Shown in pieces: positions 7,901 through 15,829 of a DNA stretch of 64,000 nucleotides. Position numbers and translations under genes: made by a program. Location of the stretch: contig CAYGAY010000003.1 of NCBI GenBank assembly GCA_964347975.1, positions 1 through 64,000 of the forward strand, in the 5' to 3' direction. The DNA comes from Bin87 sp964347975 (GTDB taxonomy: Bacteria; Chloroflexota; Dehalococcoidia; Lucifugimonadales; UBA3495). Below the pieces are notes generated by a model. That model did no database searches. It saw nothing but the letters and a program-made list of their open reading frames with translations, and was not told the origin of the DNA. Position 1 is the first letter of the stretch. Each line of letters begins with the position of its first letter.

Positions 7901-9067
7901 TCAGAGTTGCTCGGACAGCAACGCCCGGTACGACATGATGAACCTTACGCGCCTGCTCCGAATACGTTGGGTGGAACCGACGGAAGCGAGTTGAAATTGG
8001 TGAAACCTACTTGGGACTTCAGATTGGTCCATTTCCAAAACGTCAGAAAGCGCAGTGAGATTTTGCACCGCTAGATCCACGTCCTCAAGAGCATGGGCGT
8101 CTTTTTCTGGCATCTCTTCGCCCAAGTCTCCGCAGGGAATCCCGTCCAGTGCATGAGCTACCGCAGCGAACAACATAAGCAAATGAGGCGACCTTGCGAG
8201 GTTGGTTTCCAGTATCGGTGCAAAGTTCTTAACCATGTAACCTAGAACTTTCCCGACCTGTCCGCTTACGCCGTCCGGCATATTTGCGTCGTACTTATCG
8301 TAGAGTCTTGTGATCTTGGGTTGCCCGCCGTCAGTCACACCTTCAAGAATGATGCCAAAAAATTGAGCCATCAATTCGTCGTCAGCCATCCTTATTCTTG
8401 CCCGCTTCCCCAGAACATTGTACTTGTCCCAAATGAACGCCCAGCGCCGGGACGCTGATACAACGGCATTCCGGAAATGTCCGTGAAATCGCCCATGGCG
8501 TAGTTCTTGGGGTGATAGGTTATAGTTGTAAGTGTTCAATCTCTGGAACACGTCGAACACAACCCCATCGGGGACGTTGAGCAGTTGCTCCACTGGGACT
8601 TGATACCCCAAGAATTTTTGTTTGAACTCCTCGTCCATCTCGGAGTAATGCCGACCCTCCATACCTAATGTGTCGTCGCCGCTAGGTCTCAATGGGAACT
8701 GGTCCTTAGCGAATGCTTGTATCGCCATTAATCGCTGTTGGCCATCGACGACCTCGCGATAGCTTCGTTGTGTCTTAACGTCGATTTGCGTCCTAAGATA
8801 GATTTTGGGCATCGGCATTTCCCGCAGGATGGTATCGATAAGATAACTCTGCGCGGCAGGTGGCCAAACTTTTTCCGAACGCTGATATTCTCTGTTGACG
8901 ATGAGGGTCTTGTCGTCCAGCCAAGTCAAAATGTCCGCGATCGTGTATTGCTCTAGCATGATTTCCTCCAAGAACGCACGGGCTCCGGCGAATTCATCGT
9001 ATAGTGGCATTACTGGTTGGTCAACTGAGCGGAACGTCGCGGGCGACCCTATCCACCGTTTGCGCAA
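7901..9067 (-). CDS. DUF262 (ParB-like nuclease fold) protein
   Basis: The DUF262 domain, related to ParB/sulfiredoxin folds and found in the GmrSD type IV restriction enzymes and several defence proteins, is clear. NREYQRSEKVWPPAAQSYLI (residues 58-77) gives the 'YQR..VW' motif. EVVDGQQRLMAIQAF (105-119) contains the DGQQR nucleotide-binding or hydrolase signature. FQRLNTYNYNLSPQELRHGR gives the 'FxRLN...L...ELR' motif. The C-terminal 170 residues are helical with no HNH motif that I can see, unlike GmrD. The protein is 388 residues with several possible starts; MLEQYTIADIL at residue 38 would give a compact form. It heads the three-gene minus-strand group with the HEPN-like and methyltransferase genes. 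Confidence 0.82.
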   Translation of the reverse strand: MRKRWIGSPATFRSVDQPVMPLYDEFAGARAFLEEIMLEQYTIADILTWLDDKTLIVNREYQRSEKVWPPAAQSYLIDTILREMPMPKIYLRTQIDVKTQRSYREVVDGQQRLMAIQAFAKDQFPLRPSGDDTLGMEGRHYSEMDEEFKQKFLGYQVPVEQLLNVPDGVVFDVFQRLNTYNYNLSPQELRHGRFHGHFRNAVVSASRRWAFIWDKYNVLGKRARIRMADDELMAQFFGIILEGVTDGGQPKITRLYDKYDANMPDGVSGQVGKVLGYMVKNFAPILETNLARSPHLLMLFAAVAHALDGIPCGDLGEEMPEKDAHALEDVDLAVQNLTALSDVLEMDQSEVPSRFHQFQLASVGSTQRIRSRRVRFIMSYRALLSEQL

Positions 9068-9331
9068 ACCGACGGGTTAGGGTCTCATTCTGCTATACAC
9101 ACCGCACGTTTCGTTGGGTCAATGGTCGGTACGATCGTCTCTTGGTTGCGGAGCGTTAGCCGGGTGCGCGTCCGTGTCGGACGGTCGATAAGTTCATGAC
9201 GGTTGAATCACCTGATGTTCCTTGTTGCAATCATGGTTACACGGACTCGGGGTGTAGCAAATGGATTAGCTGGTCTTTGGCGTTGCCACATGCTTTTGGC
9301 TGTAAGCACGAGCCTCGGACGGTCTTCGGAA

Positions 9332-10516
9332 TCAGGTTATAACCCCCTGCTCGGCCAGTCTCGCCATTTCCGGTTCGGAGATGCCCAGCAGGTCTCCGTA
9401 GATTTCCCGGTTGTGCTCGCCGTACCTGGGGATGGGGCCGGCGGTGGTGGGCGTCTTCGAGAACTTGATGATGGTGGGGCCGGGAACCAGCACTTTCTGG
9501 CCGGGAGGTTCGTGGGCGTCGGCTTCCATCATCACCTCGCGCTCCCACATATGGCGGTCGGCCAGGACCTCGGGGATGGACTTGACCGCTCCCACCGGGA
9601 TGTCGGCGGCGACCAGGGCCTCTTCCACTTCCTGGACGGTGCGTTCCTCGCACCACATCCGCAGCAGCTCCATGCGGATCTGGGCCATGTCGGTGGCGAA
9701 CATGGGCGCGGCGAATTCGGGGTCCTCGGCCAACTCGTCGTAGTCCATGACCTTGAGCATCCGCTCCCACATGCCGGCGCGGGCCGCTCCGGTGGTGACC
9801 CAGCCGTCGGTGCACTTGAGGAAGGTGCCGACCCGCACGAAGTCGTTGGTGTTGGTCTCGTAGCACATGGCCAGGGCGACTTCCTCCAGGGTGATGCCGC
9901 CGTCCAGCATGGCTACCTCCAGCCACTGGCCCTCGCCGGTGCGGTCGCGGTGACGCAGCGCGCCCAGGATGCCGATGACGGCGTGGAGCGCGGCGGTGCG
10001 GTCCATCACCGGGCCATTGCCCATGATTGGCTCGCCGAAGCCCCGCCCGGTCTGGTCGCCGAAGCCGCTCATGGCCTGGATGATGGGGTCGAAGCACTGG
10101 CGGTCGCGGTAGGGGCCGTACTGCCCGAAGCCGGACACCGAGGCCAGGATGATGCCGGGGTTGACCTTGCGCAGCTCCTCGTAGCCGAAGCCCATGGCCG
10201 CCATGGTGCCGGGGCGGAAGTTTTCCAGCACCACGTCGGATACTTCCAGCAGGCGGAAGAAGAGTTCTTTGCCCTTGGCATGGCGGGCATTCAGGGTGAC
10301 GCTCTTCTTGCCCCGGTTGTAGGCGGCGAACTGGACGCTCATTTCCCCGACGAATGGGCCGGAGTTACGCAGGTCGGCGCCCTTGCGCCATTCCAGCTTG
10401 ATGACCTCCGCGCCCATGTCCTGCAGGATCAGGCCGCCGCGGGGGGCCGCCTGCCAACGGGCCAACTCCAGGATCCGCACGCCGTCCAGCGTCTTTGCCG
10501 CGCCGTTGATTGCCAT
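9332..10516 (-). CDS. CaiB/BaiF family CoA transferase (family III)
   Basis: A 394-residue class III CoA transferase, which moves CoA between organic acids through an aspartyl-CoA thioester. Diagnostic segments are LDGVRILELARWQAAPRGG, QDMGAEVIKLEW, RGKKSVTLNARHAKGKELF, VSDVVLENFRPGTM, and PGIILASVSGFGQYGPY. The nucleophile is expected at the Asp of 'VMDRTAALHA', and RTGEGQWLEVAMLDG follows as in the family. Genes of this type are numerous in SAR202-like Chloroflexi and act in catabolism of organic acids. The substrate is not predictable. It is monocistronic here. Confidence 0.92.
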   Translation of the reverse strand: MAINGAAKTLDGVRILELARWQAAPRGGLILQDMGAEVIKLEWRKGADLRNSGPFVGEMSVQFAAYNRGKKSVTLNARHAKGKELFFRLLEVSDVVLENFRPGTMAAMGFGYEELRKVNPGIILASVSGFGQYGPYRDRQCFDPIIQAMSGFGDQTGRGFGEPIMGNGPVMDRTAALHAVIGILGALRHRDRTGEGQWLEVAMLDGGITLEEVALAMCYETNTNDFVRVGTFLKCTDGWVTTGAARAGMWERMLKVMDYDELAEDPEFAAPMFATDMAQIRMELLRMWCEERTVQEVEEALVAADIPVGAVKSIPEVLADRHMWEREVMMEADAHEPPGQKVLVPGPTIIKFSKTPTTAGPIPRYGEHNREIYGDLLGISEPEMARLAEQGVIT

Positions 10517-10670
10517 AGTGATGCTCCAATAGGCCCCGTTGGAAAACCGCCCGCGGGGCTGCCATCGGTATTTGCCGAATATGATTGCAGTGAGTATAAC
10601 CCGATTGCCCTGATTAGTGACCGAACTTGGTTGGCACCTGGTTCACCTCCGACGCATAATAGAACAAATA

Positions 10671-10689
10671 TACAATATCGTACATTGTA
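10671..10689. promoter_or_regulatory. Possible operator upstream of a small interrupted gene
   Basis: TACAAT at 10671-10676 and ATTGTA at 10684-10689 form a 6-bp inverted repeat with a 7-base spacer, in an AT-rich island 25 bases before a strong ribosome site. TACAAT could also act as a -10 element. Evidence is only positional. Confidence 0.3.
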
Positions 10690-10713
10690 GTAAACTCAAC
10701 TCAAGGAGGTCAC

Positions 10714-11034
10714 ATGGCAGAGCTACTGGAACTGGAAGGGGAACAGGTCGTCAAGTCCAAGCGGTAACGCAAATACCCCATCGAAAACGCGGTTCGGCAT
10801 ATCGAAAAGGGCCAGCGGGTCGGCGATCAGGTGAAGTTCCGCACCCACTTTGATATGGCTCCCGGCGAAGGCCCCAAGGTGTACCGCACCCTGGCCTACA
10901 ACCCGGACACGGATGAGCGCCTGGTCGAGGTCGGCCATCTGACGGAGGAGGGCAAGCGAATGCTCGCCGAAGACGAAGCCGCCAAAGGCCGGTCGTCAGC
11001 TACGACGGTCCTCGCCGCCGGCAACAGGGCCTAA
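10714..11034 (+). pseudogene. Small gene interrupted by an in-frame TAA
   Basis: AAGGAGG at 10702-10708 precedes an ATG at 10714. The frame reads MAELLELEGEQVVKSKR, then TAA at 10765-10767, then RKYPIENAVRHIEKGQRVGD without a further stop to TAA at 11032-11034. The residues after the stop (KVYRTLAYNPDTDERLVEVG, EEGKRMLAEDEAA) look like normal coding sequence in the same frame. Without the stop it would be a 106-residue protein. Either a single nonsense mutation has inactivated it or there is a sequencing error. The stop is TAA, so selenocysteine or pyrrolysine decoding does not apply. No family is recognised. Confidence 0.5.
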
Positions 11035-11064
11035 AGCCGATCATTGCGGAGGAGACAATTATCC

Positions 11065-11502
11065 ATGGCATTTCAAAACCAAACCCTCTGGGTCAAGTCC
11101 AATGTTGAGGACCCGATCAACCTGGATGTCAACACGGTCAAGCTGACCCTCAATTTCGAGTACGATGAGGACGCCGACCTGGTCCGTTACCAAAGCGGCA
11201 AATGCGAATCCAAGTGGCTATCCCTCTCCGGCTGGGAGCGCGACGAGGATTACGCCTCCTGCGAGTGGAGCTACAGCCACGACCAGTCCCGGGTCAGCAT
11301 CGTCGCCAGCGAGCATTTCACCAACGATGATTTCTGCAACGCGAACCCCTTGACGGGATCCGGTGTGGATCACTGCTATCACGACGACTTGACCGCGACG
11401 GGCTATTCCCACGGTTACTGTACCGGGGACGTGGACATGACCATCTCCGGTCCGTGCGAAAGCTGGCTCGACGACGAGCTAATCGTCACTTGGTGGTGGT
11501 GA
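11065..11502 (+). CDS. Hypothetical cysteine-containing protein
   Basis: The start MAFQNQTLWVKSN is preceded by GGAGGAG; an ATG seven codons earlier is less well placed. The 145-residue product is acidic and rich in Asp, Ser, Trp and Tyr. It has six cysteines (GKCES, ASCEW, DFCNA, DHCYH, GYCTG, GPCES) and ends in WLDDELIVTWWW. No signal peptide or membrane segment is visible. The pattern of alternating polar strands and spaced cysteines suggests a small beta-rich, possibly disulphide-linked or metal-binding domain. A strong terminator follows. I recognise no family. Confidence 0.6.
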   Translation: MAFQNQTLWVKSNVEDPINLDVNTVKLTLNFEYDEDADLVRYQSGKCESKWLSLSGWERDEDYASCEWSYSHDQSRVSIVASEHFTNDDFCNANPLTGSGVDHCYHDDLTATGYSHGYCTGDVDMTISGPCESWLDDELIVTWWW

Positions 11503-11536
11503 TCACGCTCACCGGCGCTCACCAGGGATAAAGACC

Positions 11537-11574
11537 GGAGGGCGGCCCTTGTTGGCCGCCTTCCTGCTTTTTTT
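11537..11574 (+). terminator. Rho-independent terminator
   Basis: An 11-bp stem (11537-11547 with 11554-11564, one G-T pair) encloses a 6-base loop, and a run of eight bases rich in T follows at 11567-11574. It ends the transcript of the cysteine-containing hypothetical protein. Confidence 0.85.
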
Positions 11575-11619
11575 GGGTACTCTGCGTCCGTGCTGAATAT
11601 CACAATTTGGAGGCGGCTC

Positions 11620-11961
11620 ATGAATTGGTTCACCCTGCGCGGAGTTCTATATGGCACTCTCATTGTGGTCGGCGGCGTTGCGGCATCGTTGGTCCTGTTC
11701 ATCTGCGCGTATGTTGCGGTCCTCACTATCACCGTCAATCACGGCAAGGGGGCCGTGGTCCGGTGGGATAACGCGGTTCCCCCTTCTCTGGGTGGAAGTA
11801 ACGCCCCGCGGATTTATCAGGAGGGCGTCATCACTGAAAAAGGGTGCAGTTTCAGTTTGCGACTGACGAGCAATCCCTGGGGTTACCAAACTAAGGCGCG
11901 AACGATTTGGTCAGACCGGGACAAGTGCGAGCGGGTGGTTGAAGTCTTCAACGCGCGCTAG
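11620..11961 (+). CDS. Small single-pass membrane protein
   Basis: The ATG at 11620 has GGAGGCGG upstream; the frame extends to an earlier non-ATG start that lacks a ribosome site. The 113-residue product has one strong N-terminal membrane segment (GTLIVVGGVAASLVLFICAY) and a soluble C-terminal part with NHGKGAVVRWDNAVPPS and two cysteines. The soluble part presumably faces outward. No family is recognised. It lies between a terminator and a decayed small gene. Confidence 0.55.
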   Translation: MNWFTLRGVLYGTLIVVGGVAASLVLFICAYVAVLTITVNHGKGAVVRWDNAVPPSLGGSNAPRIYQEGVITEKGCSFSLRLTSNPWGYQTKARTIWSDRDKCERVVEVFNAR

Positions 11962-11969
11962 AACGGCCT

Positions 11970-12190
11970 ATTATGAAGATAACCTTTCTGATCAGGCGTT
12001 CAATGACATGGGCTTTCAGCTGTAGAAAACCGCCCGCCACCTGTTCCGTTGGTACGTCAAGGACGAAAACGTCCAGACGTGAATGCAGTAGCCCACCGGC
12101 TACCGGAGCGAAACCGAGGCGCGTAAGGCATTCGACTACGGCATCCACCTGCTGCGCAAGAGCTGCGACATAATAGTCAGTGGGGGCGGC
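11970..12190 (+). pseudogene. Decayed small gene with three different in-frame stops
   Basis: A single frame reads YYEDNLSDQAFNDMGFQL, TAG (12023-12025), KTARHLFRWYVKDENVQT, TGA (12080-12082), MQ, TAG (12089-12091), then TGYRSETEARKAFDYGIHLL. The residue composition between the stops is normal for protein. Three different stop types within 70 bases argue for decay and against recoding. No family is recognised. Confidence 0.4.
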
Positions 12191-12252
12191 CATGTTGGTC
12201 CCCCCACTGACTGATACGCTCCCACTGACGGTTTCGCCAAAGGAGGTGTCGC

Positions 12253-12384
12253 ATGAGGGAGTGGTTCGGGTCCTGGCCTCCGGCCGGGGTCGCTATCGTG
12301 ATCTTTCTGGGCATCATGGCGTGTATCGGCCTGGCCCCCATCGTGTACATCGTGCTGGTGCTGATTATCGTGAGCTTTCGATGA
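12253..12384 (+). CDS. 43-residue hydrophobic membrane peptide
   Basis: The ATG at 12253 follows AAAGGAGGTGTCGC, one of the strongest ribosome sites in the window. The product begins MREWFGSWPPAGVAIVIFLG and continues with a second hydrophobic run APIVYIVLVLIIVSF, so nearly the whole chain is membrane-spanning. It is too short for most ORF callers. The strong ribosome site and the clean hydrophobic pattern support a real small protein. Its function is unknown. Confidence 0.5.
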   Translation: MREWFGSWPPAGVAIVIFLGIMACIGLAPIVYIVLVLIIVSFR

Positions 12385-12404
12385 GATGCGGGCGCCGACA
12401 TCGA

Positions 12405-12644
12405 CTACAAACTACGCTGATGCCGGCGCAACCGGCAAATCTCCCAGGTGGCGACGATGCCGGCGACGGCGATGGACACGGACAGGATCGGGACGAACGC
12501 CCACGACAAATCAACCCCGAATTGCGCTTCCGCCCATCGCAGGGAGTCGGCCCTGAAGTACATCAGGACCATCACCGCCATGGCGCAGGCGCCCCCGGTC
12601 AGCAGGCCGAAGGTACGGGAGACCCATGGATCCGACGAGCGCAC
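12405..12644 (-). CDS. Small membrane protein, possibly the 3' part of a frameshifted gene
   Basis: From a GTG the frame encodes 79 residues with two membrane segments (TFGLLTGGACAMAVMVLMYF and FVPILSVSIAVAGIVATW) joined by RADSLRWAEAQFGVDLS. Just upstream, in the neighbouring frame, lies another hydrophobic stretch (DLLLILPGTFLVLPLLSVAT). A one-base frameshift near 12640 would join them into a three-segment protein of about 110 residues. No ribosome site is obvious for the GTG. The family is unknown. Confidence 0.4.
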   Translation of the reverse strand: MRSSDPWVSRTFGLLTGGACAMAVMVLMYFRADSLRWAEAQFGVDLSWAFVPILSVSIAVAGIVATWEICRLRRHQRSL

Positions 12645-12815
12645 GCCAGGCCGGTTGCCACTGACAGGAGCGGCAGTACCAGGAAGGTGCCGGGCAGGAT
12701 CAACAGCAGATCAGTAGCGGGCTCATCACTACTTTACTACTTTGCCTCAGCTATCACGACAACGTGTACACAATAGGTAAGGAAGAGCGCGAAACAGTGC
12801 GCGCTTTTCATGAAG

Positions 12816-13784
12816 TCACGGCGTGAGCAGTATCTTCCCCGTGGTCTCCCGCCCTTCCAGGCGGCGGTGGGCTTCGGCGGCTTCGGACAGGGGCAGGTTC
12901 AGGCTGACGTTGAGCTTGATTTCGCCCGACTGCACCCAGGACAGGCACTCTTCGGCCCGCTGCAGCAGCTCGGGGCGCGTGGCGGTGTAGTCGCCCAGGG
13001 TTGGGCGCGTCAGGAACAGGGAGCCGTTGCGGAGCATACCGGAGTCCACCGGGCCCACCGGGCCGCCGGCCTGCCCGTAGAGGCACATGCAGCCCCGCCG
13101 GCCCAGGACGCGCAGGCCCTTCTCAAAAGTGGTCGCGCCCACGGCGTCGTAGATGATCTGGACGCCCTCGCCGTTGGTCATCCGGCGTATCGCCTCCTCG
13201 AAGTCCTGCTGCGTGTACCGGATTACGTCGTCGGCGCCGGCGCCCCGGGCCAGCTCCGCCTTCTGGTCGGTGGACACGGTGGTGTACACGTGGAGGCCCC
13301 GGCGCTTGAGCATCTGGATGAGCAGCAGGCCCATGCCGCCGGCTCCGGCGTGGACCAGGGCGCGCTGGCCGGCCCGCAAGGGGGCGATGTCGTTGACCAG
13401 GAAGTGGGCGGTCATGGCTTGCAACAGGGTGGCCGCGCCGGTTGCATAGTCCATGTCGTCGGGAATGGGCACCAGCAGACGGGCGGGGACGGCTTGCTGC
13501 TCGGCGTAGGAGCCGGTGTGCATGGCGTAGGCCACCCGGTCGCCCACGGATACCTCAGTGACGCCATCGCCCACGGCGATGACCTCGCCGGAGGCTTCAC
13601 GGCCGGGGGTCCACGGAAACGCGGCCGGCGGGTTGGTTCCCTTGCGGCTGGACACGTCGGTGTAGTTGACGCCGATGTTGCGGATTGCCACCACCGCCGC
13701 GCCGGGGCCGGCGGCGGGTTCGGGCATATCCTCATATTTGAGTACATCAGGGCCGCCGATTTCGTAGGCGCGGATGCCTTTCAT
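12816..13784 (-). CDS. Quinone oxidoreductase-like MDR protein
   Basis: A 322-residue zinc-free medium-chain dehydrogenase/reductase of the quinone oxidoreductase (QOR) type. It has the N-terminal GroES-like domain (MKGIRAYEIGGPDVLKYED; GVNYTDVSSRKG; PGREASGEVIAVGDGV; VGDRVAY) and the Rossmann motif HAGAGGMGLLLIQML for NADPH. The terminal element GRETTGKILLTP is a classic QOR ending. Catalytic zinc ligands are absent, as expected for the group. The reaction is NADPH-dependent reduction of quinones or activated alkenes. It lies 5 bases downstream of the MmgE/PrpD gene on the same strand and is probably co-transcribed with it. Confidence 0.9.
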   Translation of the reverse strand: MKGIRAYEIGGPDVLKYEDMPEPAAGPGAAVVAIRNIGVNYTDVSSRKGTNPPAAFPWTPGREASGEVIAVGDGVTEVSVGDRVAYAMHTGSYAEQQAVPARLLVPIPDDMDYATGAATLLQAMTAHFLVNDIAPLRAGQRALVHAGAGGMGLLLIQMLKRRGLHVYTTVSTDQKAELARGAGADDVIRYTQQDFEEAIRRMTNGEGVQIIYDAVGATTFEKGLRVLGRRGCMCLYGQAGGPVGPVDSGMLRNGSLFLTRPTLGDYTATRPELLQRAEECLSWVQSGEIKLNVSLNLPLSEAAEAHRRLEGRETTGKILLTP

Positions 13785-13789
13785 GGTCT

Positions 13790-15094
13790 CTAACCTCCCA
13801 GGACGGATGCCATTCCGGTTACGTTTTCGATTTCAGCGATGCCGCGGAAGCTGCCGATGGCCTCTGCGATGTGGTCGGCCGGCAGGATGTAGCGGGTGCA
13901 GTAGAGGAACTTGGCCTCCAGCTCCTCGGCGTCCAGGGGCATGGCCGGGGAGCCGCGAGGATGATCGATGCGATGCCGCAGGGTTCTGCCGTCGGCGAGG
14001 CTCACCGCCACTTCGGCCGGATGGAGCGATAACGGCGATGCCGGAAGCGTCGCTTCCACCGACACACGTTCCATCATCGCTCGCACCCCCTCATCCCGCA
14101 CCGCCACGTCGGAAAAGAAGTTGATGAGGGGCGGCCCGTGGCAAAGGGTGGCGGCGGCGATGAAAGCCAGGCAGCCCCGAGCCTGCCAGCCGTTCTCCGG
14201 CAGCACGCAGGGAAGGCTCCGCAGGGTGTCGGCGGTCACGCCAATGTGGACAGCGGCGATCTCCGATGGCTCGAAGCGGTGCAGCTGGGTCAAACCCAGG
14301 GCGGCGTCAATGACGCAGTGGCTGGCCGGATGGCAGGGGTAGAGGCGGATGGTGACGCCAGGATTGATCAAGCGCCAATGGCGTCCCAGGTCGGCAAGGA
14401 CGCGCGGATCTGGCGCGTCGGCATCCAGGGGGGCAGCGACCTCCTCCCGCGCCAGCAACGCGGCCAGGACGCCCTGCATAGCCGCCCGGCCTCCGGCCAA
14501 GGCCGACGCTCCGGGGGCCGCATAGCCGACGCCGGTATTGCCGGCGCCGGCGGCCAGGGCGACGGCGTTAGCCAACCCGCTTTCATCCAGGCCCATGAGC
14601 ATGGCCGTGGCCGTGGCCGCTCCGGCCGCGCCGGCGAAGGCGCGGGTCTCCGGCGCGACGGACAGGCAGAGAGAAATCTCGCATCCGGCGGAGAAGGCGC
14701 GCAGGGCTGCGTCACCGGGGTAGCCGTGCATCTCGCCCAGCGCCATCACGGCCGGAAATACCGCCGCCGTGGGACGGGCGCCGGTGTCCAGGGCGTTGTC
14801 GTCATAGTCCAGCAAGCGCACCAGGGCGCCATTGACCAGGGCGGCGTACACCGGAGAGGTGCGCTGTCCCATGCCGATGATGGTGCTGCGCCCGTTGCCG
14901 CCCATCTCGCGGACCACGCGGGCGATGGCGATGGCGTCGGGATGGGCCGCGCCGGCCAGGGCGGCGGCGGCGGCGTTGAGCATCATGTCGATGCTGAGAT
15001 CGCTCACCGATGGCGGGATGGCTGTTTCAGCCCGCGCTATGCCGGCGGCGAACCGGGCGATTTGGGCGACCAGGGACGGTGGCAAATCAGTCAT
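13790..15094 (-). CDS. MmgE/PrpD family protein
   Basis: A 434-residue member of the MmgE/PrpD family, which contains 2-methylcitrate dehydratase and aconitate-related enzymes. Recognisable segments are GNGRSTIIGMGQRTSPVYAA, the family hallmark LLDYDDNALDTGARPTAAVF, ALRAFSAGCEISLCL, and the late 'YPCHPASHCVIDA' with the expected cysteine and histidines. The exact substrate is unknown; outside the methylcitrate cycle such proteins occur with CoA transferases and acyl dehydratases. Its ATG overlaps the last bases of the coiled-coil gene upstream by eight bases, indicating translational coupling, and the QOR gene follows after five bases. Confidence 0.88.
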   Translation of the reverse strand: MTDLPPSLVAQIARFAAGIARAETAIPPSVSDLSIDMMLNAAAAALAGAAHPDAIAIARVVREMGGNGRSTIIGMGQRTSPVYAALVNGALVRLLDYDDNALDTGARPTAAVFPAVMALGEMHGYPGDAALRAFSAGCEISLCLSVAPETRAFAGAAGAATATAMLMGLDESGLANAVALAAGAGNTGVGYAAPGASALAGGRAAMQGVLAALLAREEVAAPLDADAPDPRVLADLGRHWRLINPGVTIRLYPCHPASHCVIDAALGLTQLHRFEPSEIAAVHIGVTADTLRSLPCVLPENGWQARGCLAFIAAATLCHGPPLINFFSDVAVRDEGVRAMMERVSVEATLPASPLSLHPAEVAVSLADGRTLRHRIDHPRGSPAMPLDAEELEAKFLYCTRYILPADHIAEAIGSFRGIAEIENVTGMASVLGG

Positions 15095-15587
15095 GGCGCC
15101 GAGTATCAGGCCGGCTGGAGCCGTTGCCGTTCTGGATCCGTTCGTTCAGCTGGGCGACCTGGCCGGTGAGTTCGGTTACGGCCTGTTGCAAGTTGGCGAT
15201 GGCCTGGGAGTGGTCAGGAGCGGGCTGGCGGTCGCCGGCCAATGCGGCGATAAGACCACTGATGATGGCGATGGTCTCCTGGTGGCGACGCTCGCTTTCG
15301 GCCAGGCTCTCCCGGTGGCGACGTTCTTCTTCAGCCCGGCTCTCCCGATGGCGACGTTCTTCTTCTGCCCGGCTTTCCCGATGGCGACGTTCTTCTTCAG
15401 TCCGGCTTTCCTGATAGCGACGATCTGCCTCGGCCCGGTTTTCGCCCTGGTCGCGGCGGCGGTCGCGGCGTTCAAGATAGTAGGTGAGCATTTGTGGCAC
15501 TCCCAGGACGGCAAGCATGATGGCAATGTAGGCGCCGGCTTGCAGGTACAGCAGGATAATGCAGAATGAGGATGTGCAGACTGTCAT
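15087..15587 (-). CDS. Membrane-anchored coiled-coil protein with 11-residue repeats
   Basis: A 166-residue protein. Residues 8-33 are a membrane segment (LQAGAYIAIMLAVLGVPQML). Residues 38-100 are a highly charged helix built of hendecad repeats of the type ERRHRESRAEE, about five copies, the central three nearly identical at DNA level (33-bp units, about 15285-15420). The tail carries QAIANLQQAVTELTGQVAQL, a second coiled coil. The role is unknown; proteins with this plan may act as membrane tethers or spacers. It overlaps the start of the MmgE/PrpD gene. The repeats should be prone to copy-number change. Confidence 0.65.
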   Translation of the reverse strand: MTVCTSSFCIILLYLQAGAYIAIMLAVLGVPQMLTYYLERRDRRRDQGENRAEADRRYQESRTEEERRHRESRAEEERRHRESRAEEERRHRESLAESERRHQETIAIISGLIAALAGDRQPAPDHSQAIANLQQAVTELTGQVAQLNERIQNGNGSSRPDTRRHD

Positions 15588-15829
15588 ATAAAGTAAGGAT
15601 AACGGCGGGCATCGGATGGCGCAACGCAGAGATTGTCAGAAGCAGGATTTAAAGATTAGGGGATTTCCGTGTGGATTGGGATGACGGGGAGGTTCGCAAT
15701 CGCGCCCGCTTGTATCGTGACCGCCGTGACTTTATCATCCAACCCGGCGATACCCGACGGCGGGAGGACAGTCCGGTTGACCCGCCGCATACGCGGGAAT
15801 CCCCGTGACACGCATAAGGAGCAAACGCG

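Noticed and set aside
9203..10690. A 495-residue plus-strand ORF
   Set aside because: It is antisense to the CoA transferase gene, is rich in Gly/His/Gln and has no family motif. It comes from the high-GC codon pattern.
10765..10767. TAA as a recoded stop (selenocysteine or pyrrolysine)
   Set aside because: These use UGA and UAG. No other UAA readthrough is suggested in the window.
12023..12091. Reassigned stop codons in the decayed small gene
   Set aside because: TAG and TGA both occur, while neighbouring genes use all three stops normally at their ends.
12810..13793. A 327-residue plus-strand ORF
   Set aside because: It is antisense to the quinone oxidoreductase gene, with a composition typical of shadows.
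15285..15420. Regular 33-bp repeats resembling a CRISPR array
   Set aside because: There are no spacers, the units are contiguous, and they encode hendecads of a coiled coil. The same applies to 40650-40800 (24 bp) and 45508-45700 (TPTPAP linker).
15649..15829. Coding-like fragment before the cupin gene
   Set aside because: One frame gives an Arg/Asp-rich peptide, but there is no start, ribosome site or similarity.
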